From NCBI GenBank assembly GCA_021846665.1, contig JAJZWM010000006.1:1-35369 (forward strand): 35,369 nt of DNA. Direction: 5' to 3'. The notes beneath the pieces are model-generated. The model saw only the letters and a program-made list of their open reading frames with translations. It had not been told where the DNA came from and searched no databases. Source of the DNA: Nanobdellota archaeon (GTDB lineage Archaea > Nanobdellota > Nanobdellia > Parvarchaeales > Parvarchaeaceae). The position numbers and the translations under genes were made by a program. Shown in pieces: positions 6,722-14,658 of the stretch. Positions within the stretch are counted from its first letter, which is position 1, and each line of letters opens with the position of its first letter.

Positions 6722-7672
6722 CTAATCTGTTTCATTGAATATTTTAGTATATTCTTCTGGCGTTAATGGATTAATATATAAACCGGAAAGTTCAGCTGAC
6801 CCAATATTAGAAAATCTTGGAGTAATCTCAATATAGAAATGCAGTTCTTTACTCCCTTTAAGCTCATGAAAAATCAAATTATATGAGTGTTTATCAAATA
6901 TCTTATCATTTTTTGCAAGTATTGTTTTTATAAACTTTACCAGGCTTTTTATCTCAGCTCTATCAAGCCTACCTACATAATCAATGTGCCTTTTTGGCAT
7001 TATTATTGAATGTCCTCTAAATCTTGAGCCATAAGGTGCAAATGCGATTGCATTCTTATTTTCTATTAAAACTCTCTCCTTTTCTTTTTTTAACGCTTCT
7101 TCAAGTATGCATTTTTGGTGATTATTTTTTATAATATTAATCTCCTTTTTTATTATCGGTGAAATAAAAGTAAATCCAATTATCTGTGTGTGCTGATGAT
7201 ATAAGCTACCGCCACTTATACTTCCACTATCTTTAAAAGTACAGACCTGTTTTATCCTTTTATCAGAGTACGTAGTATTCTCTGTATCGATTATAAGATT
7301 AAACCATCTCTGCAGTATGTTTTCTTCAATCTCATGAAATTTCTGTAAATGATTAGGAGTATCTATTATTACATATGAATGGCCGTAGTTTGAATACCTT
7401 CTTAAAAAATTAGAATTTTTATAATGTATTATCTCTTCGTTTACAATTGGGTATTTATTATAAATTAATCTTAATTTCCAGGGGTTACCAACAAGTTTTA
7501 TTGTTTTATTAAGATTTTCTTTTCCGTATTCAAACGGACAGTCTTTTGCATTACTTGTTACTTCTTCGTTTTTAAAATCTCTCTGTCTTTTATCTCTTGA
7601 GAATGCAAATATTACTCTTGATCCCGTTATATAATCCTTTCGTATTTCTCCTTTAACTACATCTTCGGACAT
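6722..7672 (-). CDS. galT: Galactose-1-phosphate uridylyltransferase-like protein (GalT, HIT superfamily)
   Basis: The family moves a nucleotidyl group between a sugar-1-phosphate and a nucleotide sugar through a histidine-linked intermediate. The 316-residue length fits GalT. Visible are CPFEYGKEN (45-53, position of the GalT Cys/zinc region), NPWKLRLIYNKYPI (63-76), YGHSYVIIDTPNH (96-108), the active site GGSLYHQHTQIIG (H159-Q-H161-T-Q163) and a C-terminal half with a second HIT fold (ELHFYIEITPRFS). The usual HPHxQ is HQHTQ here; nucleophile and glutamine are kept. The substrate could be UDP-hexose or, as in related enzymes, ADP-hexose. The gene is monocistronic; the 200 bp downstream (6522-6721) hold nothing I can identify. 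Confidence 0.88.
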   Translation of the reverse strand: MSEDVVKGEIRKDYITGSRVIFAFSRDKRQRDFKNEEVTSNAKDCPFEYGKENLNKTIKLVGNPWKLRLIYNKYPIVNEEIIHYKNSNFLRRYSNYGHSYVIIDTPNHLQKFHEIEENILQRWFNLIIDTENTTYSDKRIKQVCTFKDSGSISGGSLYHQHTQIIGFTFISPIIKKEINIIKNNHQKCILEEALKKEKERVLIENKNAIAFAPYGSRFRGHSIIMPKRHIDYVGRLDRAEIKSLVKFIKTILAKNDKIFDKHSYNLIFHELKGSKELHFYIEITPRFSNIGSAELSGLYINPLTPEEYTKIFNETD

Positions 7673-7780
7673 AGCAAGGTAATACTAATTTAGGATAAAA
7701 ATGTTTTTGTTTTATTAAGATTTTCTTAGGGAAAGCGCAATTTATTAAGGTATTATAAGTATCTTCAAATTTTTTATTCT

Positions 7781-7799
7781 AAAGAAATATTTATATCCC
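7781..7799 (+). promoter_or_regulatory. Promoter of pilin-like gene, identical to that at 35067-35085
   Basis: AAAGAAATATTTATATCCC contains a TATA box centred about 27 nt before the ATG at 7819. The same 19 bases occur at 35067-35085, again exactly 20 nt before the first base of the start codon of a related gene. The mRNA is expected to be leaderless. Confidence 0.65.
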
Positions 7800-7818
7800 A
7801 TACTTTCCATCCAATAAT

Positions 7819-9072
7819 ATGTCATTTAATTACCTAAATCTTTTAATAAAAGGTAAGCGTTCTCAGTCCGCTTTGGAATACATGATGACCTATGGCTGGG
7901 CCATCTTAATCATAGTAATAGTAGCCGTTATCCTCTATTCAATGGGTATTTTCAACCCAAGTTCAAGCGTAACTACTACCTCAGTAGGTTTTTCTCCTTT
8001 CGTTGTTTCTTCAGCAGTTTGTAACGATTTTGGTCTTATTGTATCAATAGATTCCGGTGCTTTTCCAAATAATGCCTTTTATGTTAATTTGGATGGTTTT
8101 TATATAGTTTCTGCTTCTGGCATTAATGGGCAGTACAATAAATTATATAATATAACACCTTCTGTTCATAATATATTATTAAAACCAGATAGTTCATCAA
8201 AGATAATAATACCTGAAATAAAGTGTAATACTAGTAAAACTTTCTCTATGTCCGCAAAATTACAGTATTATTATTTAACTCAAGCAGGTAACGTTTCTTC
8301 TAATGCAACAGGTACTATAAATGGACAAGTTTCTAATGAAAATTTTATAAATTTTATTAGAGAACCTCCAAACAGTACATATGGAGATTATCATGGCGGC
8401 TTTATTCTTTTAGATAATAATTCTTATCTATTTAATCATAAGAAAGGATTTACAATTGCAATTTGGTTTAGAGATAAAACGTTGAATCTTTCAAACCAAG
8501 GCTGTAACGATTTCGGATTAGTAGCCAAAAATGGAAGAGGGTATGATAATGAGAGCTATCTTGTTGATTTAGGGACTTCCTGTTCTGTTTCGGGTGATTT
8601 CGCAATAAGGTCATTTATAGTTAATTCAAGTAATGATGAAGAGGTATGGACACCAAGTGGAAATGCAGTTAAGCCTAGTTATTTCTACAATAAATGGGTT
8701 TTATACGTTTTTACGTATAATGCATCTCAAGAAAACGAAAGTATCTATATAAATGGAAAGCTTAACAGCTCACGGCAAGTTTCTGGGACTTTATATACTT
8801 CAATAGCGCCTTTAGATATAGGTGCTAGAGGGATAGTTTATAACGGTGATACCCCAGAATTTGGTTATAGGGTATTTAATGGTACTTTAGCCAATATGCA
8901 ATTTTATAATGTCTCTCTAGATTACTCACAGATTAAACAAATTTACAATGAAGGTATTTATGGCAGGCCGATAAATTATGTGGATCTTATGGGATGGTGG
9001 CCACTTTATGGGAATGCTTTTGATTATAGTGGACATGGAACAGATGGCATATTTATAGATATGTCTCCTTAG
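7819..9072 (+). CDS. Pilin-like (class III signal peptide) surface protein with LamG/concanavalin-like domain
   Basis: This 417-residue protein begins with a basic leader (KGKRS) followed by QSALEY (16-21) and a hydrophobic helix (27-43). This is the class III, type IV pilin-like signal expected to be cut before Q16 with E20 as the +5 Glu, leaving the helix for assembly or anchoring. Residues 52-165 resemble the common core of this surface family (GF...SSAVC...). Residues 190-400 look like a LamG/concanavalin-A-like sandwich: KGFTIAIWFRDKTL, NKWVLYVFTYN, IYINGKLNSSRQ, FNGTLANMQFYNVSL and GWWPLYGNAFDYSGHG. That fold often binds carbohydrates. Many N-x-S/T sequons suggest glycosylation outside the cell. 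A second gene with the same leader starts at 35105. Confidence 0.85.
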   Translation: MSFNYLNLLIKGKRSQSALEYMMTYGWAILIIVIVAVILYSMGIFNPSSSVTTTSVGFSPFVVSSAVCNDFGLIVSIDSGAFPNNAFYVNLDGFYIVSASGINGQYNKLYNITPSVHNILLKPDSSSKIIIPEIKCNTSKTFSMSAKLQYYYLTQAGNVSSNATGTINGQVSNENFINFIREPPNSTYGDYHGGFILLDNNSYLFNHKKGFTIAIWFRDKTLNLSNQGCNDFGLVAKNGRGYDNESYLVDLGTSCSVSGDFAIRSFIVNSSNDEEVWTPSGNAVKPSYFYNKWVLYVFTYNASQENESIYINGKLNSSRQVSGTLYTSIAPLDIGARGIVYNGDTPEFGYRVFNGTLANMQFYNVSLDYSQIKQIYNEGIYGRPINYVDLMGWWPLYGNAFDYSGHGTDGIFIDMSP

Positions 9073-9263
9073 AATAAGTTAAATTTTTCAAGTTCTGTTT
9101 ATTAATAAATTTGTTAAAAACTTTGAAATAAACAAAAATTCCATTTTTATGAAATTTTGAATTAATAACTCAAATTACATAGTTATAATAATCTGCAATC
9201 AATTTTAGTCTTTACATACCTTATTTAATTTAAAGAGGATAAAAATATTAAGTAAGTAAAGAA

Positions 9264-9336
9264 TGCTCCCGCCGGGATTTGAACCCGGGTCAGTGACTCG
9301 AGAGGCCACTGTCCTTGGCCGCTAGACTACGAGAGC
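9264..9336 (-). tRNA. tRNA-Glu(CTC)
   Basis: On the minus strand, acceptor GCTCTCG (complement of 9330-9336) pairs with CGGGAGC, with one T-G wobble, and the discriminator is A. The anticodon arm is GTGGC-CTCTCGA-GTCAC, with anticodon CTC reading GAG. The T arm is CCGGG-TTCAAAT-CCCGG. No intron is present. A TATA-like stretch (GTATTAATAAATTA, 9361-9374) is correctly placed on the minus strand. The 190 bp between the pilin-like gene and this tRNA hold only AT-rich sequence. Confidence 0.95.
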
Positions 9337-9427
9337 AGCATAAATAGTATTAAAACGATGGTATTAATAAATTATAGATTTAATGGCTTAGTATCAAATA
9401 TATTAGTCTTAAGTTGTTACTAAATTT

Positions 9428-10534
9428 ATGAATATGAAATACCTAGCAGCATTAAGCACTACTGTTGGAACAATAATGGGTGGTGGAATACTTGCTTTAC
9501 CATATGCAATAGAGAAAAGTGGATTTTTTGAGGGAATAGCACTTCTTGTACTGATAGGATTTGCGTCTATATTGATAACAATGTATACTGGTGAACTTTC
9601 AAGCCATTTCAAGAAACTTCATCAATTACCTGTGATAATAAGTAAGTATGCAGGTAAAAGACTAAGAATTTCGATTCTTATATTTCAAATTCTAACAATT
9701 TACGGAGCTCAGATAGCTTACCTTACTGGGATAGCATTGATAATGGTGTTTCTTTTTCACTTACCATATACAGTTTCCGTTCTTTTAGTGTTTTTGCTTA
9801 CTCTTCCTTTGATCTATAAAGGTTATAAATTAGTTGAGGATGCAGAAACTCCTCTGCTTTTCATAAAGATAGCTCTTATAGTTGCAGCGGCTTTGTCAGT
9901 TATTACAATAGTCAAGGATGCGAACTTCTATATATATAATATAACGAATCTCTTTGAGCCTTTTGGAATAATTCTTTTCTCATTTACAGGTTACACTGTA
10001 ATACCAGAAGTAAAGCAAGAGCTTGGAGGGATAAAGAAACTTACAAGTATTATTGTCGTTTCCTATATAATCTGTATTCTTCTTTATATCTTCTTCTCAT
10101 TTGCATTTGTTGGGGCTTTTGGCCCATTGGTTTCAACAGTTGCTACCGATGGGATACACTCATTTTACTATGAGATACTGTTTTCTTTAACGACATTGTC
10201 TCTTTTGCTAACACCATATATAGCTCTTAGCCTTGTGTTAGCAGATTCTTTTACTTATGATTTCGGAATAGAGAGAAAGTCAAGCATGTTTTTATCGCTA
10301 GCAGCTCCCTTTGCGATAGCGTTTTTTGACTTAAATTTTGAAAGTATTCTCGATGTTACTGGCGGAGTATTTATTTCACTCCTTGCTATGATGATACTTA
10401 TCGCTGTTTTAATTGAAAGAAGAAAAGCAAAAAAACATATAGGATACCTTGTACCTGGCGGTATATATCTTATAATATTTACTTTTGTAGTAATGCTTCT
10501 TGGTTTAGTATACACTGTTTATTCAATAATATGA
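9428..10534 (+). CDS. Amino-acid permease (AAAP/tryptophan-tyrosine permease-like)
   Basis: This 368-residue integral membrane protein has about eleven hydrophobic segments. The N-terminal motif GTIMGGGILALPYAIEKSG (14-32), with glycines breaking the first helix, is typical of APC-superfamily amino-acid transporters of the AAAP/SLC38 or aromatic amino-acid permease type. FGIILFSFTGYTVIPEVKQEL in the middle matches the broken sixth helix. The substrate cannot be told. It overlaps the pelota gene by 4 nt (ATGA, 10531-10534), so the two are co-transcribed although functionally unrelated. For a small-genome archaeon, uptake of amino acids would fit dependence on a host or community. Confidence 0.88.
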   Translation: MNMKYLAALSTTVGTIMGGGILALPYAIEKSGFFEGIALLVLIGFASILITMYTGELSSHFKKLHQLPVIISKYAGKRLRISILIFQILTIYGAQIAYLTGIALIMVFLFHLPYTVSVLLVFLLTLPLIYKGYKLVEDAETPLLFIKIALIVAAALSVITIVKDANFYIYNITNLFEPFGIILFSFTGYTVIPEVKQELGGIKKLTSIIVVSYIICILLYIFFSFAFVGAFGPLVSTVATDGIHSFYYEILFSLTTLSLLLTPYIALSLVLADSFTYDFGIERKSSMFLSLAAPFAIAFFDLNFESILDVTGGVFISLLAMMILIAVLIERRKAKKHIGYLVPGGIYLIIFTFVVMLLGLVYTVYSII

Positions 10535-11523
10535 AAATTATAAAATTGGATAGTAAGAATAATCTGATAAAAGCAATAATAAAATCCTATAGTGATCTTA
10601 TTTTATTACAATATATATGCGAAAATGGAGATGAGTTGACTGCTTATTCAAGAAGAAAGGTCGTTGTCGGTAAATCTCAGGAGATAAAAACAATAAAGAT
10701 AACAATAATAACAGAAAAAGTAAAACTAACAGAAACATCTTTGGATATCGGCGGTAGAATAACCTACTCATCCGATGAAAATGTCCCATTACATAGGTAT
10801 CATACAATACAAATAAAGAAGGGAACAGGGTTTATTCTTAAAAAAACTAGGCTTTTACATTTTCAGGCTAAGCTTCTTAGACAAGCTGCAGAAACTTCAC
10901 CTAAAGTATTTATATGCGTTTATGAAGAAGGCACAGCATTCTTTTACATAATGTCGAATTATAGGATAAAAAGAAAGATGGACTTTTCAAAAGCAGTAAG
11001 CGGTAAGAGGTTCAAAAATGAGAGTAGGAAAGAATTTTTTACAAAACTTGCTGTCTTACTTTCCGAGGAATACAAGAAAGGTTACAATGCTTTCATAGTA
11101 GCAGGAAAGGCAATGGACAATGAGGATTTAAGGAAAAACTATCTTAAAGATAAAAGTATAATCTATGAAACAGTTTCATATGCAGATACTGGTTTAAGGG
11201 AACTTTTATCAAGAAATAGTATAAATGAAGCACTAGATAAAGCTAGACTTTCAATTCAAAGACAGTTAATCAATGAATATCTATTGGGGATTTCAAAGGA
11301 TGACAAACATTATATTTATGGGGAGGAAGAGATAATCAACGCTTTGGTAGAAAGGAAGCCACAGCAAGCTCTTATTTCAAAGGAATATATACTGAATAAT
11401 AAAGAAATTATCGAAAAGCTTGACAATCTTGGCTGTGAAATTATTCTATTCGATGAAAACGATGAATCGTTAAGCCAATTAAATTCATTTGGTGGAATTC
11501 TTGTAAAATTTACAGATATTTAA
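10531..11523 (+). CDS. pelA: Pelota/Dom34 mRNA-surveillance protein
   Basis: Pelota binds the empty A site of stalled ribosomes and, with a GTPase (aEF1A in archaea) and ABCE1, splits them. The 330-residue protein has the three eRF1-like domains: an N-terminal Sm-like domain (about 1-125, including TAYSRRKVVVGKSQEIKTI and LHRYHTIQIKKGT), a central domain (130-230, KVFICVYEEGTAFFYI) and a C-terminal L7Ae-like domain (235-330, ending GGILVKFTDI). It lacks GGQ, as Pelota should. It is slightly shorter than the usual ~350 residues. Its start overlaps the permease stop. Confidence 0.93.
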   Translation: MKIIKLDSKNNLIKAIIKSYSDLILLQYICENGDELTAYSRRKVVVGKSQEIKTIKITIITEKVKLTETSLDIGGRITYSSDENVPLHRYHTIQIKKGTGFILKKTRLLHFQAKLLRQAAETSPKVFICVYEEGTAFFYIMSNYRIKRKMDFSKAVSGKRFKNESRKEFFTKLAVLLSEEYKKGYNAFIVAGKAMDNEDLRKNYLKDKSIIYETVSYADTGLRELLSRNSINEALDKARLSIQRQLINEYLLGISKDDKHYIYGEEEIINALVERKPQQALISKEYILNNKEIIEKLDNLGCEIILFDENDESLSQLNSFGGILVKFTDI

Positions 11524-11546
11524 TCTAAATTAAAAACAAGTTACCT

Positions 11547-12611
11547 TTGAAAGGTAGAAAATTAAGTTTAAATACAAGAGACTGTGTTTATTTATTAATG
11601 AACAGTCCGAGCATAGCGTTTCTTTTGCCCGCATTTATAGGTCAAAAGCCTGTACAGAGAAGGCAGTTTTTAGATAAGCTGAATGCAGCAGTAAGTAAAC
11701 AGTCTATAGTGTTACTGGATTCAATAGAAACAGATGAGGATAGGTGGGAAAATCTCATAATTGTAAAGTTTGCGCACTTACGGTTTTTTGGAGAAAGTTT
11801 TAGGCTTGGTTTATCAGCGGCTTTGAACCTAGGAGCTGAAAAAATAGTTACATTTGAAAATTATTCTATAGAAAATGCAACATGGTTTACTGATTATTTA
11901 AATGGTGGTAATCTGATCGAAAGTGGGAAAAGGAACTTTAGGGAGATGTTAGTGACAGAAGTTTCTAACTTATTATCATTTGGAAATTCGTACAATAATT
12001 TTTCTTTTAATAGGATATTTACAAAAGAAGCTGCTTTACTCCTTATAGACACAAAGCTAAATGGAAAGTCTTTTCTTGTTGAATCAATAAATATACTTAA
12101 TGCACATGGTATACACACTACTGAAATAATAAGAGAAGAATACGGGAAGGATAATAAAAGGATAAATTTAGCAGAAATGGCTGAATCAATAATAAAGAGC
12201 TTTAATAAGACTTCGATAAATTATAGTTTAATCTCTTCGCTTTCTTATATCATTAATTTATTTATGGTATATACCAGCCTAAGCCTTGGTTTTTTCTATC
12301 CTTTAGCTGTTCTTTTTGGAGGTGAGATAAGTGGGCTTTCGAATTTTATTATAAATGAGAAGATAAACTTCAGGAATAAGGGTTTCCTTAGTTCCGCATA
12401 TCGTTTCGGAAAGTTTAATGCTTTTGTATTGGCAGTTGTAGCTTTCGATATATTAATGATTAGTTTTATATCAAAGTACATGCTTGCTTTTGGAAGGACT
12501 TATTTCTCAATTGTGTCTACCTTTTCAATAGTTGTAGTTTCAGCAATTTCTCTTTTCTTTACCAACAAGCTTATATGGGGGAAGGGAAACCATCAGAAGG
12601 TTTTCCTTTAA
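11547..12611 (+). CDS. Degenerate GT2 (dolichyl-phosphate-mannose-synthase-like) domain fused to a GtrA-like membrane domain
   Basis: In this 354-residue protein, residues 20-110 resemble a GT-A glycosyltransferase: SIAFLLPAF in place of the usual VSVVIPAYNE, and FGESFRLGLSAALNLGAEKIVTFENYS in place of the G-x-x-A-L-x-x-G-x-x-x-A...VVTMDADG region. The acidic DxD has become ENY (104-106), and the N-E of the first strand is lost, so sugar transfer is doubtful. Residues 228-342 hold about four membrane helices. GGEISGLSNFIINEKINFRNKG matches the GtrA motif around NFxxNRxxxF. The first codon is TTG at 11547; ATG 11598 (MNSPSIAFLLPAF) is an equally good start. It may be a carrier-lipid sugar flippase or a pseudoenzyme. 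Confidence 0.65.
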   Translation: MKGRKLSLNTRDCVYLLMNSPSIAFLLPAFIGQKPVQRRQFLDKLNAAVSKQSIVLLDSIETDEDRWENLIIVKFAHLRFFGESFRLGLSAALNLGAEKIVTFENYSIENATWFTDYLNGGNLIESGKRNFREMLVTEVSNLLSFGNSYNNFSFNRIFTKEAALLLIDTKLNGKSFLVESINILNAHGIHTTEIIREEYGKDNKRINLAEMAESIIKSFNKTSINYSLISSLSYIINLFMVYTSLSLGFFYPLAVLFGGEISGLSNFIINEKINFRNKGFLSSAYRFGKFNAFVLAVVAFDILMISFISKYMLAFGRTYFSIVSTFSIVVVSAISLFFTNKLIWGKGNHQKVFL

Positions 12612-12627
12612 AATGGTTTTTATGATC

Positions 12628-12699
12628 TGGACCGGCCGAGATTTGAACTCGGAGCCTTCACGATGCGAACGTGACGTCATGCCATTAGACCACCGGCCC
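12628..12699 (-). tRNA. tRNA-Ala(CGC)
   Basis: On the minus strand, acceptor GGGCCGG pairs with CCGGTCC, giving the G3-U70 pair that identifies tRNA-Ala; the discriminator is A. The anticodon arm is TCACG-TTCGCAT-CGTGA with anticodon CGC (reads GCG). The T arm is CCGAG-TTCAAAT-CTCGG. No intron is present. Confidence 0.95.
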
Positions 12700-12745
12700 G
12701 TATTCTTTATAAATAGCACTTGTTAATATTAATAATATTAAATTT

Positions 12746-13171
12746 ATGGCCAAAATTTCAAGAAAAAAGATAATAGAACAGCCATCTATTTACTTGTTTT
12801 TAGGTATAGTTTCTGCAATAATTATAGCTAGGCTTTATGTTTATTTGGGGGGAAATCTGGGGTTAAGTTATGATGGTATAAAGTTTCATCATATCTTTTT
12901 AGGTATTATACTGGTAATAGTCAGCGGTATAGTATTTTTTGCGTTAGATGAACAGCTTAGAAGAAACAATACAGCGATGTGTGTTACTGCTTTTGCTTTT
13001 GGTTTTGGTACCGGTCTCATATCAGATGAAGCCAATTTTTTGGTAAGTATAGGACAGTACTATAACTTGAGCAATTATTATAAGCCTATAAATTTGTATG
13101 TAGATACTGCTTTTATCCTTTTTGCATTTCTACTTTTCATTTTTTCAATATCTAAAAAGAAACGGAAATAG
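12746..13171 (+). CDS. Small four-helix membrane protein with HH motif
   Basis: The function of this 141-residue protein is not recognised. Four hydrophobic segments lie near 16-34, 46-66, 77-94 and 118-136, with a basic N-terminus and a Lys/Arg-rich C-terminus. Polar residues inside or near the membrane stand out: KFHHIFLGI (46-54) and GFGTGLISDEANFL, where two His and D-E could form a metal or proton site. It is divergent from tRNA-Ala across a 46-bp gap, with CTTTATAAATAG at 12706-12717 as the probable TATA box. Confidence 0.7.
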   Translation: MAKISRKKIIEQPSIYLFLGIVSAIIIARLYVYLGGNLGLSYDGIKFHHIFLGIILVIVSGIVFFALDEQLRRNNTAMCVTAFAFGFGTGLISDEANFLVSIGQYYNLSNYYKPINLYVDTAFILFAFLLFIFSISKKKRK

Positions 13172-13237
13172 TTAACATTCAATGCTTCTTTAAGCTATTT
13201 TGATTTAACAATTTTATGCTTACTATATTAATTGTAG

Positions 13238-13783
13238 TTAATGGCTCTTTTTCTTTGTCGGCATATACTTTGGAATCTCATTTATACTGAAAAATACCAT
13301 TTTTCCGCTATCTATTGCAATTTTTAATTCATTATCTGCCCCTTTTGAATCTCCTATGACGGGATGATAATAAAGGATAGCATCGCAGTCTTTTAACCAT
13401 TCAATATCCGCTTTTGTATAATAATCATATGAAAGCGTTTTTTTACCGTATAAATGTACAAAATGGGATAAATGAGGTATGTAAGGTATATGCCCTCTGT
13501 CTATCGTATCTATTCCAAAGTTTATTGCATTTACTGTGTTTTCATGTGCAATTCTTGCATAATCATGTGCACTTGCATTATTTGGTGTGTAAGGGCCAGC
13601 AATATATATCCTTAAAGGACGGTCTATCTCATTTTCAAGATTATTTTTCTTCATGTAGGAAGCACACTCATTAATTATTTTAACCAATGTTTCCTGCGCT
13701 TTTTCTTTGTCTCCTTTTTCAAGATGTTCAGAAAGAAGCTCTAACTCGCTTTGCTTTTTCGAAAATTTATAGAATCCTTTCAT
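13238..13783 (-). CDS. Nucleoside 2-deoxyribosyltransferase-like protein (DUF4406-like)
   Basis: In this 181-residue protein, residues 57-170 show the Rossmann-like NDT superfamily pattern: RIYIAGPYTPNN (58-69) as the first strand and nucleotide loop, IDRGHIPYIPHLSHF (94-108), YDYYTKADIEWLKDCDAILY (119-138) and SKGADNELKIA (146-156), with E152 at the position of the catalytic Glu. Relatives cleave or exchange nucleoside glycosidic bonds, or act on nucleoside monophosphates. Residues 1-55 add a helical, charged N-terminal extension not usual for the family. It lies upstream of nothing obvious in the pathway, and its substrate is unknown. Confidence 0.72.
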   Translation of the reverse strand: MKGFYKFSKKQSELELLSEHLEKGDKEKAQETLVKIINECASYMKKNNLENEIDRPLRIYIAGPYTPNNASAHDYARIAHENTVNAINFGIDTIDRGHIPYIPHLSHFVHLYGKKTLSYDYYTKADIEWLKDCDAILYYHPVIGDSKGADNELKIAIDSGKMVFFSINEIPKYMPTKKKSH

Positions 13784-13822
13784 TATGATATCAGAAAACC
13801 TGATATATTTAAGGCTTTAAGC

Positions 13823-14218
13823 TCATCTGTAGCTTGTCTGCTTAAGTGCTCTTGCTGCGCTTCTGTAAGGTTTCTGGGCTTCAGTCTGTCTTTTATCGTC
13901 TACAAGTAATGTTCTATCATATTCCAAAAACTTTTTCCTAAGTGCTTTCTCTTTTTTTACAAGGCTTTTTGCGATTGCAGATCTTACTGTCTGTGCTCTT
14001 GCAACTTGGCCTCCTCCTTTTATTGTTATTACTATATCATATTTTTTGTAAAGATTATCAGATAATTCAATAGGCTCAGAAGCTATCATTCTAAAAAGTT
14101 TATCATTAAATGAATGCAATGATTTTCCATTTATGTATACATTTCCACTTCCTTCTTTTATTATGGCGTTTGCAACAGCCGTTTTTCTCTTTGCTACTAT
14201 CATTGCATTCTTTTTCAT
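13823..14218 (-). CDS. rps9: Small-subunit ribosomal protein uS9
   Basis: This 131-residue 30S protein has a C-terminal tail that reaches the P-site tRNA. The N-terminal VAKRKTAVANAIIKEGSGNVYING, the central ITIKGGGQVARAQTVRSAIAKSL and the final QKPYRSAARALKQTSYR with terminal Arg follow the archaeal family. The start overlaps the uL13 stop by 4 nt (ATGA, 14215-14218). This uL13-uS9 pairing is conserved in archaea and bacteria. Confidence 0.97.
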   Translation of the reverse strand: MKKNAMIVAKRKTAVANAIIKEGSGNVYINGKSLHSFNDKLFRMIASEPIELSDNLYKKYDIVITIKGGGQVARAQTVRSAIAKSLVKKEKALRKKFLEYDRTLLVDDKRQTEAQKPYRSAARALKQTSYR

Positions 14219-14625
14219 TTTACCTGTTTAAGTATATTTGCAAGCTCTCCTATTTTAATCTTGTGTATTGGCTTATCAGTTCTTACTTTTGCAATATTGA
14301 TCATTTCTTTATCTTTTAAATCCTCGGGAATCGATTCGTATATCTTTATTCTTTTGAATGCTTCTCTTCCATGGTATCTCTTGTTTCTTATCATACCTCT
14401 GATGGCTCTTCTAACTATCCCTTTCGTATCCCTTGGAAAGAATGGCCCTTTTGACATTGTACCAATTCTTCTTCTTTCAAGGTATTTATTAAGTATATCA
14501 TTTTTATTTCCTACTATGACTATATCTCTTGCATTTACTATATCAACTTTCTCTCCTTCTAACGCCGATTTTGCTACGAAAGTTGAAAGTCTCCCCAATG
14601 TAGAGTCTTTTCCGTCAATTATCAT
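14215..14625 (-). CDS. rpl13: Large-subunit ribosomal protein uL13
   Basis: This 136-residue 50S protein is an early assembly factor of the large subunit. Family stretches are IIDGKDSTLGRLSTFVAKSA, VDIVNARDIVIVGNK, SKGPFFPRDTKGIVRRAIRG and the MIRNKRYHGREAFKRIKIYE region. It is first in a two-gene operon with uS9. The eL18, RpoN and RpoK genes often seen next to this pair in other archaea are absent. Confidence 0.97.
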   Translation of the reverse strand: MIIDGKDSTLGRLSTFVAKSALEGEKVDIVNARDIVIVGNKNDILNKYLERRRIGTMSKGPFFPRDTKGIVRRAIRGMIRNKRYHGREAFKRIKIYESIPEDLKDKEMINIAKVRTDKPIHKIKIGELANILKQVK

Positions 14626-14658
14626 ATCCTTAAATAGAATACATCTCTCAATTTAAAC

